DNA of 64,000 nucleotides from Janthinobacterium sp. BJB426 (GTDB lineage: Bacteria; Pseudomonadota; Gammaproteobacteria; Burkholderiales; Burkholderiaceae_D): positions 372,001 to 436,000 of the forward strand of contig NZ_PDZL01000003.1 of NCBI RefSeq assembly GCF_002735705.1, in the 5' to 3' direction. Made by a program: the position numbers and the translations under genes. This document shows positions 26,747 to 36,091 of this stretch, in pieces. Below the pieces are notes generated by a model. The model worked only from the letters and a program-made list of their open reading frames with translations. It made no database searches and was not told the DNA's origin. Each line of letters starts with the position of its first letter. Position 1 is the first letter of the stretch.

Positions 26747-28024
26747 TTATTCGTAGCGTAGCGCCTCGGCCGGCTTGACACGCGCGGCGCGCCAGCTCGG
26801 GTAGATGGTCGCCACCAGCGCCAGGCCAAAGGCGATCAGGCCGATCTGCGCCACGTCCAGCCAATGCACGTCGGACGGCACGGCGCTGATCTGGTAGATT
26901 TCCTTGGAGATGAAGTGCAGGCCGAAGATGCCTTCGATGAAGGGCACGATGACGCCCACATTCAGCGCCAGCACGACGCCGCCGATCACGCCCAGGGCAC
27001 TCCCCAGCAAGCCGACCAGCGCGCCCTGGATCATGAAAATCTTCATGATGGAGAGCGGCGAGGCGCCCAGGGTGCGCAGAATGGCGATGTCGGCCTGCTT
27101 GTCGGTGACCGACATCACCAGGGTCGAGACAAGGTTGAACGCGGCCACGGCGATGATCATGCTGAGGATGATGAACATCATGTTCTTCTGGCTTTGCACC
27201 AGCGCATACCAGCTGGCACTGGCGCGCGACCAGTCGCGCATCCACAGCTGGCCCGGCATCGATGCCTTGAGTTCGCGCGCCACCTGCGGCGCCTGGTTCA
27301 TGTCATGCAGGCGCAGACGCAGGCCGGACGGGCCGTCGAGTTGCAGCAGCTGCTCGGCGTCCTGCATGTTGACGAAGGCCAGGCTGCCATCGAGTTCATT
27401 ATGGCCTGCCTCAAAGATGCCGGCGACCTTCAGCGCGCGCATGCGCGGCATGACGATGCCATTGGCCGGGTCGCCCGCCCTTGGCTCGCGTTCCAGCATC
27501 AATGTCACGTTCTGCCCCACTTTCACGTCGAGCGCCTTGGCCAGGTCGATGCCCAGCACGATGTTGTACGAGCCTGGCGTGAGGTCCTTGAAACTGCCCT
27601 GCTTCATCTGGCTCGCCACGCTGGAGACGGTGGCTTCCTGCTGCGGCAGCACGCCGCGCACGACGGACGGGCGCATGGTTTCGTCGTTGAGCAGCATGCC
27701 CTGCGTTTCCACGAACGGCGACACGGCTTTCACTCGCGGGTTGGCGTAGGCGGCGCGCTCCTGCGCCTGCCAATTCGGCATCGAGCCGCTCGTATCGAAC
27801 ACCTCGACGTGGGCCAGCACCGACATCAAACGGTCCGTGACTTCCTTCTGGAAGCCGTTCATGACGGAGAGGACGACAATCAGGGCGGCTACGCCCAGGC
27901 CGATGCCGGCCACGGAAATGAGGGAAATGAAGGAAATGAAGCTGTTGCGGCCACTGCGTTTCCCGGCGCGCGTATAGCGCACGCCGACCTGCCACTCGAA
28001 AGGAAATTGTTTGATAATGCTCAT
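26747..28024 (-). CDS. lolC: LolC/LolE-type permease, copy 1
   Basis: 425 residues from ATG at 28024 with GGGAG close upstream; an in-frame ATG at 28084 is less likely. Same architecture as copy 2, with identical blocks such as [45 protein letters not shown] and [12 protein letters not shown]. Divergence is concentrated in the periplasmic domain, which contacts LolA and lipoprotein in LolC/E. It is the first gene of the run lolC-lolE-lolD-tatD, followed by the dehydrogenase gene. It is divergent from rpfE, with about 160 bases between for promoters. Confidence 0.88.
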   Translation of the reverse strand: MSIIKQFPFEWQVGVRYTRAGKRSGRNSFISFISLISVAGIGLGVAALIVVLSVMNGFQKEVTDRLMSVLAHVEVFDTSGSMPNWQAQERAAYANPRVKAVSPFVETQGMLLNDETMRPSVVRGVLPQQEATVSSVASQMKQGSFKDLTPGSYNIVLGIDLAKALDVKVGQNVTLMLEREPRAGDPANGIVMPRMRALKVAGIFEAGHNELDGSLAFVNMQDAEQLLQLDGPSGLRLRLHDMNQAPQVARELKASMPGQLWMRDWSRASASWYALVQSQKNMMFIILSMIIAVAAFNLVSTLVMSVTDKQADIAILRTLGASPLSIMKIFMIQGALVGLLGSALGVIGGVVLALNVGVIVPFIEGIFGLHFISKEIYQISAVPSDVHWLDVAQIGLIAFGLALVATIYPSWRAARVKPAEALRYE

Positions 28025-28186
28025 GCGCTCCCGCGACAACGATGATATGCGAGCGCGCAGTGTGCCACACAAATGGTATTTCATGCGCGAAACACATCAC
28101 CGTGGCGCCATTTTTGCTGCACGCGCGGCCAAGGGGAAAACCACGGGGACTACTCCCCCAGCGCCACAATCGCCTACAATCTCGGG

Positions 28187-29251
28187 ATGAATCAACTTAC
28201 CCTCGTCCTGCCCTTCGCCTTGCCCAATGCCGAACTGGCTGCCGACCTGCTCAAGGTCTTGCAGGCGCCCGCGCTGGCGGCCCTGCTGTCGCGCACCTCC
28301 AATTGCAATTTAGAAACTTTTGACAACGCCAACCGCCTGCTGCCGCACGAAGCGTGGCTGGCGCATGCCTTGACCCTGTCGCCCGCGCCCAACGGCGAGG
28401 CGGCGCTGGCGGCCTTTGCGGCCCAGGCCATGCGCGGCTACGGCCTCGTGCCGGAACCGGGCGCGCGCTACTTCCTGCTGCATCCGGCCCACCTGGCCAT
28501 CGCCCGCAGCCATATCAGCCTGGAAGACTTGCGCCAGCTCAAGCTGAGCGAGTCCGATGGCCGCACCTTGTTCGACACGGCTCGCCCGTATTTCGACGAA
28601 ATCGGCCAGCCCCTGTCGTATGGCGACGCGGGCACATGGTTCATGCGCGCCGATGGCTGGAGCGACTTGCAGTGCGCCACGCCGGACGCCGCCACCACGC
28701 AAGACCTGTCCGTGTGGATGCCGGAAGGCGAGCATGCGCGCGCCGCGCGCCGCCTGCAAAACGAAGTGCAGATGCTGTGGCACGAACATCCCGTCAATGC
28801 GGCGCGCGAAGAGCGGGGCTTGAAAGCCATCAATTCCTTCTGGATCTGGGGCGCCAGCCTGGCCACGGCGGAATCTGCATCTGCACCGGCGCGCTGCGCG
28901 GCCAGCCTGTATACCAAGGACGCACCGGGCTGGCTGGCCGCGCTGGCGGAACCGGCGCGGCGCGATGCCAGTCCAAACAGTGTGCTGGCAAGCGAACAGG
29001 ATGCGATCGTCGTGCTGGGCGGCTTGACCGAAGCGGCGCAGGCTCAGGAATGGGGCATGTGGCTGCAGCAGTTACAGGCACTGGAAGCGGACTGGTTCGC
29101 GCCCCTGCTGGCGGCCGTAAAAGATGGCCGCCTGGGCCAGCTGCGCCTGGTGCTGAGCCACCGCGACGCCTGGCTCGATTGCACCACCAGCAAGCATGCG
29201 CAGCGCAAATTCTGGCGCGTGATTACCTTGAACAAGTTGAAAGCATCATGA
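28187..29251 (+). CDS. rpfE: RpfE-like protein
   Basis: 354 residues from ATG at 28187; the frame is open upstream to 28073 but that leader is unlike the family. It resembles the RpfE/ApgM-related regulatory protein family of Xanthomonas and Burkholderia: LVLPFALPNAELAADLL at the start, GEHARAARRLQNEVQMLWHEH centrally, GLKAINSFWIWGAS, and a C-terminal RKFWRVITL. Biochemical role is unknown; in Xanthomonas it lies in the rpf cluster beside recJ, and the same adjacency holds here (stop and recJ start overlap in ATGA). No other rpf gene is present. Confidence 0.82.
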   Translation: MNQLTLVLPFALPNAELAADLLKVLQAPALAALLSRTSNCNLETFDNANRLLPHEAWLAHALTLSPAPNGEAALAAFAAQAMRGYGLVPEPGARYFLLHPAHLAIARSHISLEDLRQLKLSESDGRTLFDTARPYFDEIGQPLSYGDAGTWFMRADGWSDLQCATPDAATTQDLSVWMPEGEHARAARRLQNEVQMLWHEHPVNAAREERGLKAINSFWIWGASLATAESASAPARCAASLYTKDAPGWLAALAEPARRDASPNSVLASEQDAIVVLGGLTEAAQAQEWGMWLQQLQALEADWFAPLLAAVKDGRLGQLRLVLSHRDAWLDCTTSKHAQRKFWRVITLNKLKAS

Positions 29252-30948
29252 CCCGTACCCGCATCGCCACCCGTCCCTGCCCTTACCGCGAATCCGAATT
29301 GCTGCGCCAGGGCGGCATCCACCCCGTGCTGGCCCGGCTGTACGCGTCGCGCGGCCTGTCCGACGCGACAGAACTGTCGAGCGAACTGGCGGCCCTGATA
29401 CCGCCGTCCGGCTTGCTGCACATTGGCGCGGCCGGCGTTTTCCTGGCCGACGCGATTGCGGCCAAGAAACGCATGGTCATCGTGGCCGACTACGATTGCG
29501 ACGGCGCCACCGCCTGCGCCGTGGCCATACGCGGCTTGCGCGCCATGGGCGCCGACGTCGATTTCATCGTGCCCAACCGTTTTGAATACGGCTACGGCCT
29601 GACGCCGGAAATCGTCGAACTGACGGCCCGCGAAAAGTCGCCCGACATCATCATCACCGTCGACAATGGCATCGCCAGCATCGATGGCGTGGCCGAAGCG
29701 AACCGGCGCGGCATCCAGGTCGTTGTCACCGACCACCATTTGCCGGCCGACACCCTGCCCGACGCGGCCGTCATCGTCAACCCGAACCAGCCGGCCTGCG
29801 GTTTTCCCAGTAAACATCTGGCAGGCGTGGGCGTCGTGTTCTACGTCTTGCTGGCCCTGCGCGCGGAAATGCGCCGGCGTGGCATCTTTGATGCGCAAAC
29901 GCAACCCAAGCTCGACAATCTGCTCGACCTGGTAGCGCTGGGCACGGTGGCCGACGTGGTACGCCTCGATACGAATAACCGCATCCTCGTCGCCCAAGGC
30001 CTCAAACGCATGCGCAAGGGCAATATGCACGCGGGCGTGGCAGCCCTGTTCCGCGTGGCGGGCCGCGAAGCGCGCAGCGCCACGCCGTTCGACCTGGGCT
30101 TTGCCCTGGGACCGCGCCTGAATGCGGCCGGCCGCCTGCAAGACATGTCACTGGGCATCGAATGCCTGGTCACGGACGACGAAGGCCGCGCCTGGGCGCT
30201 GGCGCAGCAACTGAACGACATCAATCTGAAGCGGCGCGAAATCGAAGCGGAAATGCAGGATACGGCCCTGCTGCACCTCGATGACTTCGAGCCGGCCAAC
30301 AGCAGCACCATCAGCGTCTTCGATGAGTCGTGGCACCAGGGCGTGATCGGCATCGTGGCCTCGCGCCTGAAAGAAAAATTCTACCGCCCGACCATCACGT
30401 TCGCGCCCGGCGCCGATGGCTGGATCAAGGGTTCGGGCCGCTCGATCCCCGGCTTTCACTTGCGCGACGCGCTCGACCTCGTGTCGAAACGGGCGCCCAG
30501 CCTGATCGACAAGTTCGGCGGCCACGCCATGGCGGCGGGCTTGACCATCCGCGCCGACGCCTTCGACGCGTTTTCCAAGGCCTTCGAAGCCGTGGGCCAG
30601 GCCTGGCTCAGCCAGCAACAGCTGGAACGGGTCGTGGAAACGGACGGCCCGCTGGAAGACGCGTATTACACGACGGCCTTCATCGAGCTGATGGATGGCC
30701 AGGTGTGGGGCCAGGGCTTCGCCCCGCCCGTCTTCTGCGATGAATTCCGCGTCGTCAGCCAGCGCATATTAAAAGAACGCCACTTGAAACTGCTGCTGGA
30801 AAAGAACGGCGTGCGCTTCGATGCCATCTGGTTCGGGCATACGGATGCCTTGGGCGAACGCACGCGGGTGGCATTCCGGCTCGATGCGAATGAATACAAT
30901 GGCACGACCAAGGTGCAACTCATGGTAGAGCACGCCGAACCTGTGTAG
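29248..30948 (+). CDS. recJ: Single-stranded-DNA 5'-3' exonuclease RecJ
   Basis: 566 residues from ATG at 29248, overlapping rpfE by 4 bases. DHH-superfamily motifs: [17 protein letters not shown] near residue 75, TVDNGIAS near 137, [10 protein letters not shown] near 160 and the [10 protein letters not shown] segment near 292. The DHHA1 part contains [16 protein letters not shown] and [12 protein letters not shown]. The C-terminal OB-like domain follows. RecJ acts in RecF recombination, mismatch and base-excision repair. Length matches the 570-580 typical of E. coli. Confidence 0.95.
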   Translation: MTRTRIATRPCPYRESELLRQGGIHPVLARLYASRGLSDATELSSELAALIPPSGLLHIGAAGVFLADAIAAKKRMVIVADYDCDGATACAVAIRGLRAMGADVDFIVPNRFEYGYGLTPEIVELTAREKSPDIIITVDNGIASIDGVAEANRRGIQVVVTDHHLPADTLPDAAVIVNPNQPACGFPSKHLAGVGVVFYVLLALRAEMRRRGIFDAQTQPKLDNLLDLVALGTVADVVRLDTNNRILVAQGLKRMRKGNMHAGVAALFRVAGREARSATPFDLGFALGPRLNAAGRLQDMSLGIECLVTDDEGRAWALAQQLNDINLKRREIEAEMQDTALLHLDDFEPANSSTISVFDESWHQGVIGIVASRLKEKFYRPTITFAPGADGWIKGSGRSIPGFHLRDALDLVSKRAPSLIDKFGGHAMAAGLTIRADAFDAFSKAFEAVGQAWLSQQQLERVVETDGPLEDAYYTTAFIELMDGQVWGQGFAPPVFCDEFRVVSQRILKERHLKLLLEKNGVRFDAIWFGHTDALGERTRVAFRLDANEYNGTTKVQLMVEHAEPV

Positions 30949-30968
30949 TGACACCTGAAAGCAACACC

Positions 30969-31382
30969 ATGCTGACCGGTCTGAATCACCTCACCCTGTC
31001 CGTGCGCGACCTGGCGCGCAGCGTCGCCTTTTACCGCGACATGCTGGGCCTGCGCCTGCATGCGCGCTGGGAAAGGGGGGCGTATCTGTCGGCCGGGGAC
31101 TTGTGGCTGTGCCTGTCGCTGGACGGGCAAGACGCGGCTGCGCTGGCCAGCACCGCCTACACGCATTACGCGTTTTCCATTTCCCAGCAAGACTTTCCTG
31201 CCTTTGCCACCCGCCTGCGCGCCGCTGGCGTCCCCGAATGGCAGCAAAACCGCAGCGCCGGCGATTCCCTGTATTTTTTCGATCCGGACGGCCACCAGCT
31301 GGAAGCCCATGCGGGCAGTCTGGCGCAGCGGCTGGCCGCCTGCCGCGCAGCGCCGTATCCAGGCATGGTGTTCGAGGATTGA
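30969..31382 (+). CDS. fosA: FosA-type fosfomycin glutathione transferase
   Basis: 137 residues from ATG at 30969. It matches FosA closely: [18 protein letters not shown] with metal His7 and catalytic Thr9, YTHYAFS with metal His66, [19 protein letters not shown] carrying the substrate-binding loop, and LEAH with metal Glu112; the ending [13 protein letters not shown] is also typical. FosA is a Mn-dependent, K-assisted enzyme that adds glutathione to the fosfomycin epoxide in the cytosol. It follows recJ by 20 bases and may share its transcript. It is chromosomal with no mobile element around, so probably intrinsic. Confidence 0.9.
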   Translation: MLTGLNHLTLSVRDLARSVAFYRDMLGLRLHARWERGAYLSAGDLWLCLSLDGQDAAALASTAYTHYAFSISQQDFPAFATRLRAAGVPEWQQNRSAGDSLYFFDPDGHQLEAHAGSLAQRLAACRAAPYPGMVFED

Positions 31383-31590
31383 AGCTGGGCACATCGCACA
31401 TTCAATAAATTCGTTAAATTCGTTATTCTTCAGAAAGACAAGCACCGTGATTGTGAAAAAACACTGTCATGCATCGATACACCCCTGATAACCTTGCTTT
31501 TAAGACTTAATTAAGCTGACAAGATTCCATTCATCAATAGGTAAATTTGCCACATTTTATTGCATAAATAAAAATATTGATTGAAAATAG

Positions 31591-31620
31591 TTAACACTTA
31601 TTTGGCAAATTCACTAGAAT
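31591..31620 (+). promoter_or_regulatory. Probable sigma-70 promoter of riboswitch-protease unit
   Basis: TTAACA (31591-31596), 18-base spacer, TAGAAT (31615-31620) in an AT-rich stretch. The predicted start near 31627 lies about 22 bases before the riboswitch P1 helix. Confidence 0.5.
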
Positions 31621-31648
31621 TGATGACGCATCAGGAAATTCCCAATGA

Positions 31649-31746
31649 TGCATGATCAGTTTTGAGGGCAAACCCGTCGAAAGGCGGGGACGCAAAGCCA
31701 CCGGCCTACCGCGCGCAAGCGCCATGGCAGCGGGGCTGCCAATGCA
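31649..31746 (+). ncRNA. GEMM-I cyclic-di-GMP riboswitch
   Basis: The aptamer has GGGCAAACC, a hairpin capped by a GAAA tetraloop (CCCGTCGAAAGGCGGG), the invariant GACGCAAAGCC, the tetraloop-receptor side CCGGCCTACC, a variable hairpin, and the closing AGCGGGGCTGCC. This is the order found in the Vibrio Vc2 class I riboswitch. P1 can form between TGCATGATCAG (31649) and CTGCCAATGCA (31736). The base aligning with the ligand-contacting G20 appears to be G, favouring c-di-GMP over cGAMP; that alignment is by eye. The 80-base leader to the protease start has no U-run, so control of translation seems likelier than termination. Confidence 0.9.
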
Positions 31747-31826
31747 GGGCCGGGACCGCCAGCGCGCGGCGCCAGCCTGGATGCATTGTCGAGATGTGGC
31801 CCTCGCCCAACTCGGAGAATTTCGCC

Positions 31827-34445
31827 ATGAAAAAATGCATTCCCCCGCATCCCCGTCACGGGCGCCTGCTGCTCGGTGCTTCTGCCGCCCTCCTGCTGGC
31901 CGCGTGCGGCCCCGGCCAGGAGACCTCGACGCCACCTGCCGCCATCGCCACGGCCGCGACACAGTTCACTGTCGAGGTTCCCGTCATCCCCGCCGCCGTC
32001 GGCGCGCTGGTGGTGCAACCGATGTTCCATGCGGCCCCGGCCCTGCTCGATGCGCCTGACGGGCGCGACAGCGCCAACAGCAGCGGCTCGGCCCACTGGC
32101 GGCCGCATTTGCAGCGCGTGCCCGGCGCCATGACGGAAGTGGGCACGCGCCGCCTGACGGCGCAAAAAATCGCCGTCGCGGAACAGGCCGCGCAAGACAT
32201 CGCACCATTGCTCGATGGCGGCGCGAGCGACATCGCCACCCCGATGGCCGGCAGCAGCGTGGTGGCGACCTATTCTCCCGCGCAAATCCGCGCCGCCTAT
32301 GACCTGCCCGCCCTGCCGGCGGCGGGGACGGCGCTGACGCCAGCCCAGGCGGCACAGCTGGGCGCGGGGCAGACGATCTACATCGTCGACGCCATGCACA
32401 ACCCGAACGCGGCCGCCGAACTGGCCATCTTCAACCAGAAATTCGGTTTGCCAGGCTGCACCACCAAGGCCATCGCCACGAATGCCACCCTGCCGCTGCC
32501 GCCCGCCCCGGCCAGCGGCTGTGAATTTTCCGTTGTCTACAACACGCCATCGAGCACCATGACGGCCACGGCGCCCGCCTATAACTCGGGCTGGGCCATG
32601 GAAATCGCGCTCGACGTGCAGTGGGCGCATGCCACGGCGCCGCTGGCGCGCATCGTGCTGATCGAGGCGCCCGACGCGTCCATCAACAGCCTGCTGGGCG
32701 CCGTGCGCCTGGCCAACCTGATGGGACCTGGCGTCGTGTCGATGAGCTTTGGCGCTGCCGAAGGCAACTGGACGGCTTCCGTCGACAGCGCCTTCACGGG
32801 CAAGAACATGAGCTACCTGGCCGCCACGGGCGACTCGGGCAGCGGCGTGTCCTGGCCTTCCGTATCGTCCAACGTGCTGGCCGTGGGCGGCACCACGCTC
32901 AGCTACAGCGGCAGCGGCGTGCGCAGCGAAACGGCCTGGTCCGGCACGGGCGGCGGCATCAGCGCCTACACGGCACTGCCCGCTTACCAGACGGCCAGCG
33001 TGCCCGGCCTGACCAACCTGCTGCGCCGCAACGTGGCCGACGTGGCCTTCAATGCCGATCCCGCCACGGGCCAGTACACGGCCGTGATGACACCGGGCAG
33101 CAGCACCGCCAGCTGGCTCAGCATCGGCGGCACCAGCCTGTCCACGCCGCAATGGGCCGGCCTGATCGCCATCGCCAACGCCAGCCGCGCGCTGCAGGCG
33201 AAGACGGCGCTCGGCCTGGCGCACAGCATGCTGTACGGCCAGATCGCCAGCGTGCCCGGCACCTTCGCCAGCAGCTTTGCCGACATCACGCGCGGCAGCA
33301 ACGGTACCTGCGGCGTGTGCACGGCCAGGGTCGGCTACGACCCGCTGGGCGGCCTGGGCACGCCCAACGTGAAAAGCCTGCTGACCAGCCTGTCTGGCAC
33401 GCAGATCGCACCGACCGCCCCCGTGGTGGCGCCAGCCAGCATCAGCGGCGCAGCCGGCAAGCCGCTGTCGTTCACCGTCTCGGCCAGCGCCGCCAATCCC
33501 CTCAGCTACACCATGCTGGGCGCGCCGGCCGGCATGAACATCGCCGCCACGGGCGTGGTCAGCTGGGCCGCCCCCATTGCGGGCACGTATGCCGTGACCA
33601 TGGTGGTCAGGGATAGCGTCAGCGGCCTCAGCGGCCAGGGCGTGTACGCCATCGTCATTACCTCCGTTGCGCCGCCCGTCGTCGGCACCGGCGCCATCAC
33701 GGGCAAGGTTGGCACGGCGCTGGCGTTCAATGTCAGCGTCTCCGCCCCCAATCCCGTCAGCTACACGCTCGCCGGCGCACCGGCCGGCATGAGCATCAGC
33801 AGCGCCGGGCTGGTGAGCTGGGCCGCGCCCGTGGCCGGCACCTATGCCGTCACCGTCACGGCCAAGGACAGCAAGACTGGCCTGAGCGGCAAAGGCATCT
33901 ATACGGTGGCCATCGCCGCCCCGCTGCCACCCGTGGTGACAGTGTCCAGCGTCAGCGGCAAGCCGGGCGTGGCCCTGTCGTTCACGGCCACGACGGTGGC
34001 GCCCAACCCCGTCAGCTACAGCCTGTCGGGCGCGCCGTCCGGCATGAGCATCAATGCCGCCGGCGTCGTCAGTTGGGCCAGTCCCGTGCTGGGCAGCTAC
34101 AGCGTCACCGTCATCGCCAAAGACAGCAAGACGGGCTTGACGGGCCAGGCCGTGGCGACGGTAAAAATCGCCGCCGCCGGTCCCACGATCAGCGCCGCCG
34201 CCATGACGGGCGTGGCCGGCAAGGCCATGAGCGGCAGCATCGTGCTGGCGGCGCCGGGCGCGAACGCGCTGTGGATCTCGATCACCGGCGCGCCGCTGGG
34301 CATGCAGTTTTCCATGAGCGGCATGACCATCACGGCCCGCTGGCCCCTGCCGGTGACGGGCAGCTACACGCTGAAGGTCGTGGCGCTGGACAATAACGGC
34401 TTGACGGCGCAACTGAGCGTGCCGATCACCGTCACGGCAAGATAA
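31827..34445 (+). CDS. S53 (sedolisin) family serine-carboxyl protease lipoprotein
   Basis: 872 residues from ATG at 31827, with GGAG upstream; a TTG in frame at 31662 lies inside the riboswitch and is rejected. A lipoprotein signal (LLLGASAALLLAACG) precedes a pro-region. The catalytic set of sedolisins is visible: Glu and Asp in AMEIALDVQWAH near 259/263, the oxyanion Asp in ATGDSGSG near 335, and Ser in GGTSLSTPQWAG near 437. After about residue 530 come four repeats of about 85 residues of a putative Ig-like (He_PIG/cadherin-like) type, each with GAPAGM and VSWAAPVAGTY. Probably a surface or secreted acid-type protease, gated by c-di-GMP. Confidence 0.92.
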   Translation: MKKCIPPHPRHGRLLLGASAALLLAACGPGQETSTPPAAIATAATQFTVEVPVIPAAVGALVVQPMFHAAPALLDAPDGRDSANSSGSAHWRPHLQRVPGAMTEVGTRRLTAQKIAVAEQAAQDIAPLLDGGASDIATPMAGSSVVATYSPAQIRAAYDLPALPAAGTALTPAQAAQLGAGQTIYIVDAMHNPNAAAELAIFNQKFGLPGCTTKAIATNATLPLPPAPASGCEFSVVYNTPSSTMTATAPAYNSGWAMEIALDVQWAHATAPLARIVLIEAPDASINSLLGAVRLANLMGPGVVSMSFGAAEGNWTASVDSAFTGKNMSYLAATGDSGSGVSWPSVSSNVLAVGGTTLSYSGSGVRSETAWSGTGGGISAYTALPAYQTASVPGLTNLLRRNVADVAFNADPATGQYTAVMTPGSSTASWLSIGGTSLSTPQWAGLIAIANASRALQAKTALGLAHSMLYGQIASVPGTFASSFADITRGSNGTCGVCTARVGYDPLGGLGTPNVKSLLTSLSGTQIAPTAPVVAPASISGAAGKPLSFTVSASAANPLSYTMLGAPAGMNIAATGVVSWAAPIAGTYAVTMVVRDSVSGLSGQGVYAIVITSVAPPVVGTGAITGKVGTALAFNVSVSAPNPVSYTLAGAPAGMSISSAGLVSWAAPVAGTYAVTVTAKDSKTGLSGKGIYTVAIAAPLPPVVTVSSVSGKPGVALSFTATTVAPNPVSYSLSGAPSGMSINAAGVVSWASPVLGSYSVTVIAKDSKTGLTGQAVATVKIAAAGPTISAAAMTGVAGKAMSGSIVLAAPGANALWISITGAPLGMQFSMSGMTITARWPLPVTGSYTLKVVALDNNGLTAQLSVPITVTAR

Positions 34446-34461
34446 ACGAACGCGGCCCGCC

Positions 34462-34503
34462 AACGGGGCGCTCCGGGACTTCCGTCCTGGCGCGCCCCGT
34501 TTT
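34462..34503 (+). terminator. Rho-independent terminator after S53 protease
   Basis: Stem AACGGGGCGC / GCGCCCCGTT with an 18-base loop followed by a short T run (TTTT), 17 bases after the protease stop. Confidence 0.75.
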
Positions 34504-34582
34504 GCATGCGCGCGGCCGTTGCAACGAATCCTGAAAAGGAGTATAAATAGTCCATAAACAGAGTTTTATCGAAGGACATGCC

Positions 34583-35020
34583 ATGAATCTCGCCTACGCC
34601 TACCCGAAAAGCCGCTTCGAACCGGCCGTGCTCGTCGACCTGAATGCCAAGGCCGAGCGCGAGCGATTGTCGCAGGCGGCCCTGAAGGGTTTTTTCAAGC
34701 TGGCCGCCGCCTGGAAACTGCGCGACGACGATGCGCGCGAATTGCTGGGCGGCCTGTCCAGCAGCGCCTGGTACGAGTGGAAGAAGCACCCGGACCGCGT
34801 GCTGGAAGTGGACCGCATCACGCGCATTTCCTATTTGCTGGGCATTTATAAAGCCTTGCACATCCTGTATGGCGACAAGCTGGCCGACGAATGGGTCAGT
34901 TTGCCCAACAAGAACCCCATCTTCGGCGGCCGCACGCCCCTGTCGCAGATGCTGGCCGGCGGCTTGCTGGCCATGCAGACGGTGCGCAAGCTGCTCGACG
35001 CGCGCCGCGGAGGACTGTGA
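34583..35020 (+). CDS. Xre/MbcA/ParS-type antitoxin
   Basis: 145 residues. An Xre-like helix-turn-helix region (LGGLSSSAWYEWKKHPDRV) precedes the DUF2384 C-terminal domain (ISYLLGIYKALHILYGD, FGGRTPLSQMLAGGLLAMQ), which wraps the RES toxin active site in known complexes. The stop overlaps the toxin start. Upstream, GTCCATAAA-CAGAG-TTTTATCGAAGGAC (34551-34578) is an imperfect palindrome that may be its own operator; the proposal rests on position only. Cytosolic DNA-binding repressor and neutraliser of the next gene product. Confidence 0.9.
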   Translation: MNLAYAYPKSRFEPAVLVDLNAKAERERLSQAALKGFFKLAAAWKLRDDDARELLGGLSSSAWYEWKKHPDRVLEVDRITRISYLLGIYKALHILYGDKLADEWVSLPNKNPIFGGRTPLSQMLAGGLLAMQTVRKLLDARRGGL

Positions 35021-35721
35021 TCGTGCCTGCCGTCCCGAATGAACACCTGCCGCCGCTGGCCGCCTTGCGCCAGATCGACACGTGCCGCCTGATCCCGTCG
35101 CGCTTCGCCGACATGGAAGACTCCGTGCTGGCGCCCCTGGCCGAGGACGACGCGCACCTGCGCGAGCTGTTCGAACTCGATAACGCGACGAATGCGCGCC
35201 TGGTGGCCGAGTACGGCGGCGCGCCAGGAATTGGCGTGGACGAGCTGGTTTTTGGCGTGCCGCACTTCCGCATCATCAACGCCGCCTACACGTATGCCCG
35301 CCCGGAAGGGGCGCGTTTCAACGATGGCGAACGGGGCGCCTGGTACTGCGCCTTCGACATGAAAACGGCGCTGGCCGAGATCATTTTCCATAAAACCGTG
35401 GAATACCAGGAAATCGACTATTTCGACGACAGCGTCAATTACCAGTCGCTGCTGGCCGATTTTTCCGCCAGTTTCCACGACTTGCGCGGCCAGGAGCGCT
35501 ACCAGGCTTGCCTGGACCCGGCCAGCTACATCGCCTCGCAAGACCTGGCCGCCATCCTGCTCGAAGCCGGCTCCATGGGCATCATCTTCCCCAGCACCCG
35601 GCTGGCGGGCGGCACCAACCTGGCCTGCTTCCGCCCTGCCCTCGTGGGCAATGTTCGCAAAGGCGCCGCCTATCGGTTAACATGGCGGGGTACGCCGATG
35701 CCGCACGTGGAAGCCCTGTAA
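35017..35721 (+). CDS. RES-domain NAD+-degrading toxin
   Basis: 234 residues from GTG at 35017, overlapping the antitoxin stop (GTGA) with GGAGG just upstream; GTG at 35023 is an alternative with better spacing. RES-family residues are visible: Arg in GARFNDGERGAWYCAFD, Glu in TALAEIIFH, and Ser in IIFPSTRLAGGTNLACFRP. RES toxins phosphorolyse or hydrolyse NAD+ in the cytosol and arrest growth unless bound by the Xre partner. All key residues are intact. The last codons are partly duplicated about 900 bases downstream. Confidence 0.9.
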   Translation: MIVPAVPNEHLPPLAALRQIDTCRLIPSRFADMEDSVLAPLAEDDAHLRELFELDNATNARLVAEYGGAPGIGVDELVFGVPHFRIINAAYTYARPEGARFNDGERGAWYCAFDMKTALAEIIFHKTVEYQEIDYFDDSVNYQSLLADFSASFHDLRGQERYQACLDPASYIASQDLAAILLEAGSMGIIFPSTRLAGGTNLACFRPALVGNVRKGAAYRLTWRGTPMPHVEAL

Positions 35722-35770
35722 GCCTACGCAAGCGCGCAATGGCACCCGATTCACCGCAACCTGATCTCGT

Positions 35771-36091
35771 ATGCAAACCAATCCCGAAAAAGACACCGAA
35801 CTGCGCCTCAAAGTCAACAGCGAAACGGCCCGCCTGGCCTGGAGCGAGCTGGAAAAGCACTTCGCCCAGGGCAACGTCGTCTGGGTCGCCAATACGCTGG
35901 ACCTGGTCGAAGTGGCTGTGCGCATCTCGCACGACGACAAGGCCAGCATCGCGCAATGGATGGCCGATGGCCAGCTGGCAAAGGTGTCGGACCAGCAGGC
36001 GCTGGACTGGCAAGCCGCCGACGCGTCCCTGTGGGCCGTCGTCGTCAGCCCGTTCATTCTGGTGCAGCAGGAAAAACCCACCGGGCACTGA
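35771..36091 (+). CDS. DUF2288 family protein
   Basis: 106 residues. The N-terminal ETARLAWSELEKHFAQGNVV, then LDLVEVAVRISHDD and a Trp-rich end (LDWQAADASLWAVVVSPF), are characteristic of DUF2288, a small cytosolic family of unknown function in proteobacteria and cyanobacteria. It starts 49 bases after the RES toxin. The stop codon is the first triplet of a 10-base inverted repeat. The sequence around its start codon recurs at 36612, where the next gene begins. Confidence 0.8.
   Translation: MQTNPEKDTELRLKVNSETARLAWSELEKHFAQGNVVWVANTLDLVEVAVRISHDDKASIAQWMADGQLAKVSDQQALDWQAADASLWAVVVSPFILVQQEKPTGH

Noticed and set aside
31662..31826. TTG start for the protease inside the riboswitch
   Set aside because: The region is the conserved aptamer; ATG at 31827 begins a proper lipoprotein signal and has a ribosome site.
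31656..34463. 935-residue minus-strand open frame opposite the S53 protease
   Set aside because: Repetitive Arg/Gly/His translation reflecting the protease repeats; it also crosses the riboswitch.
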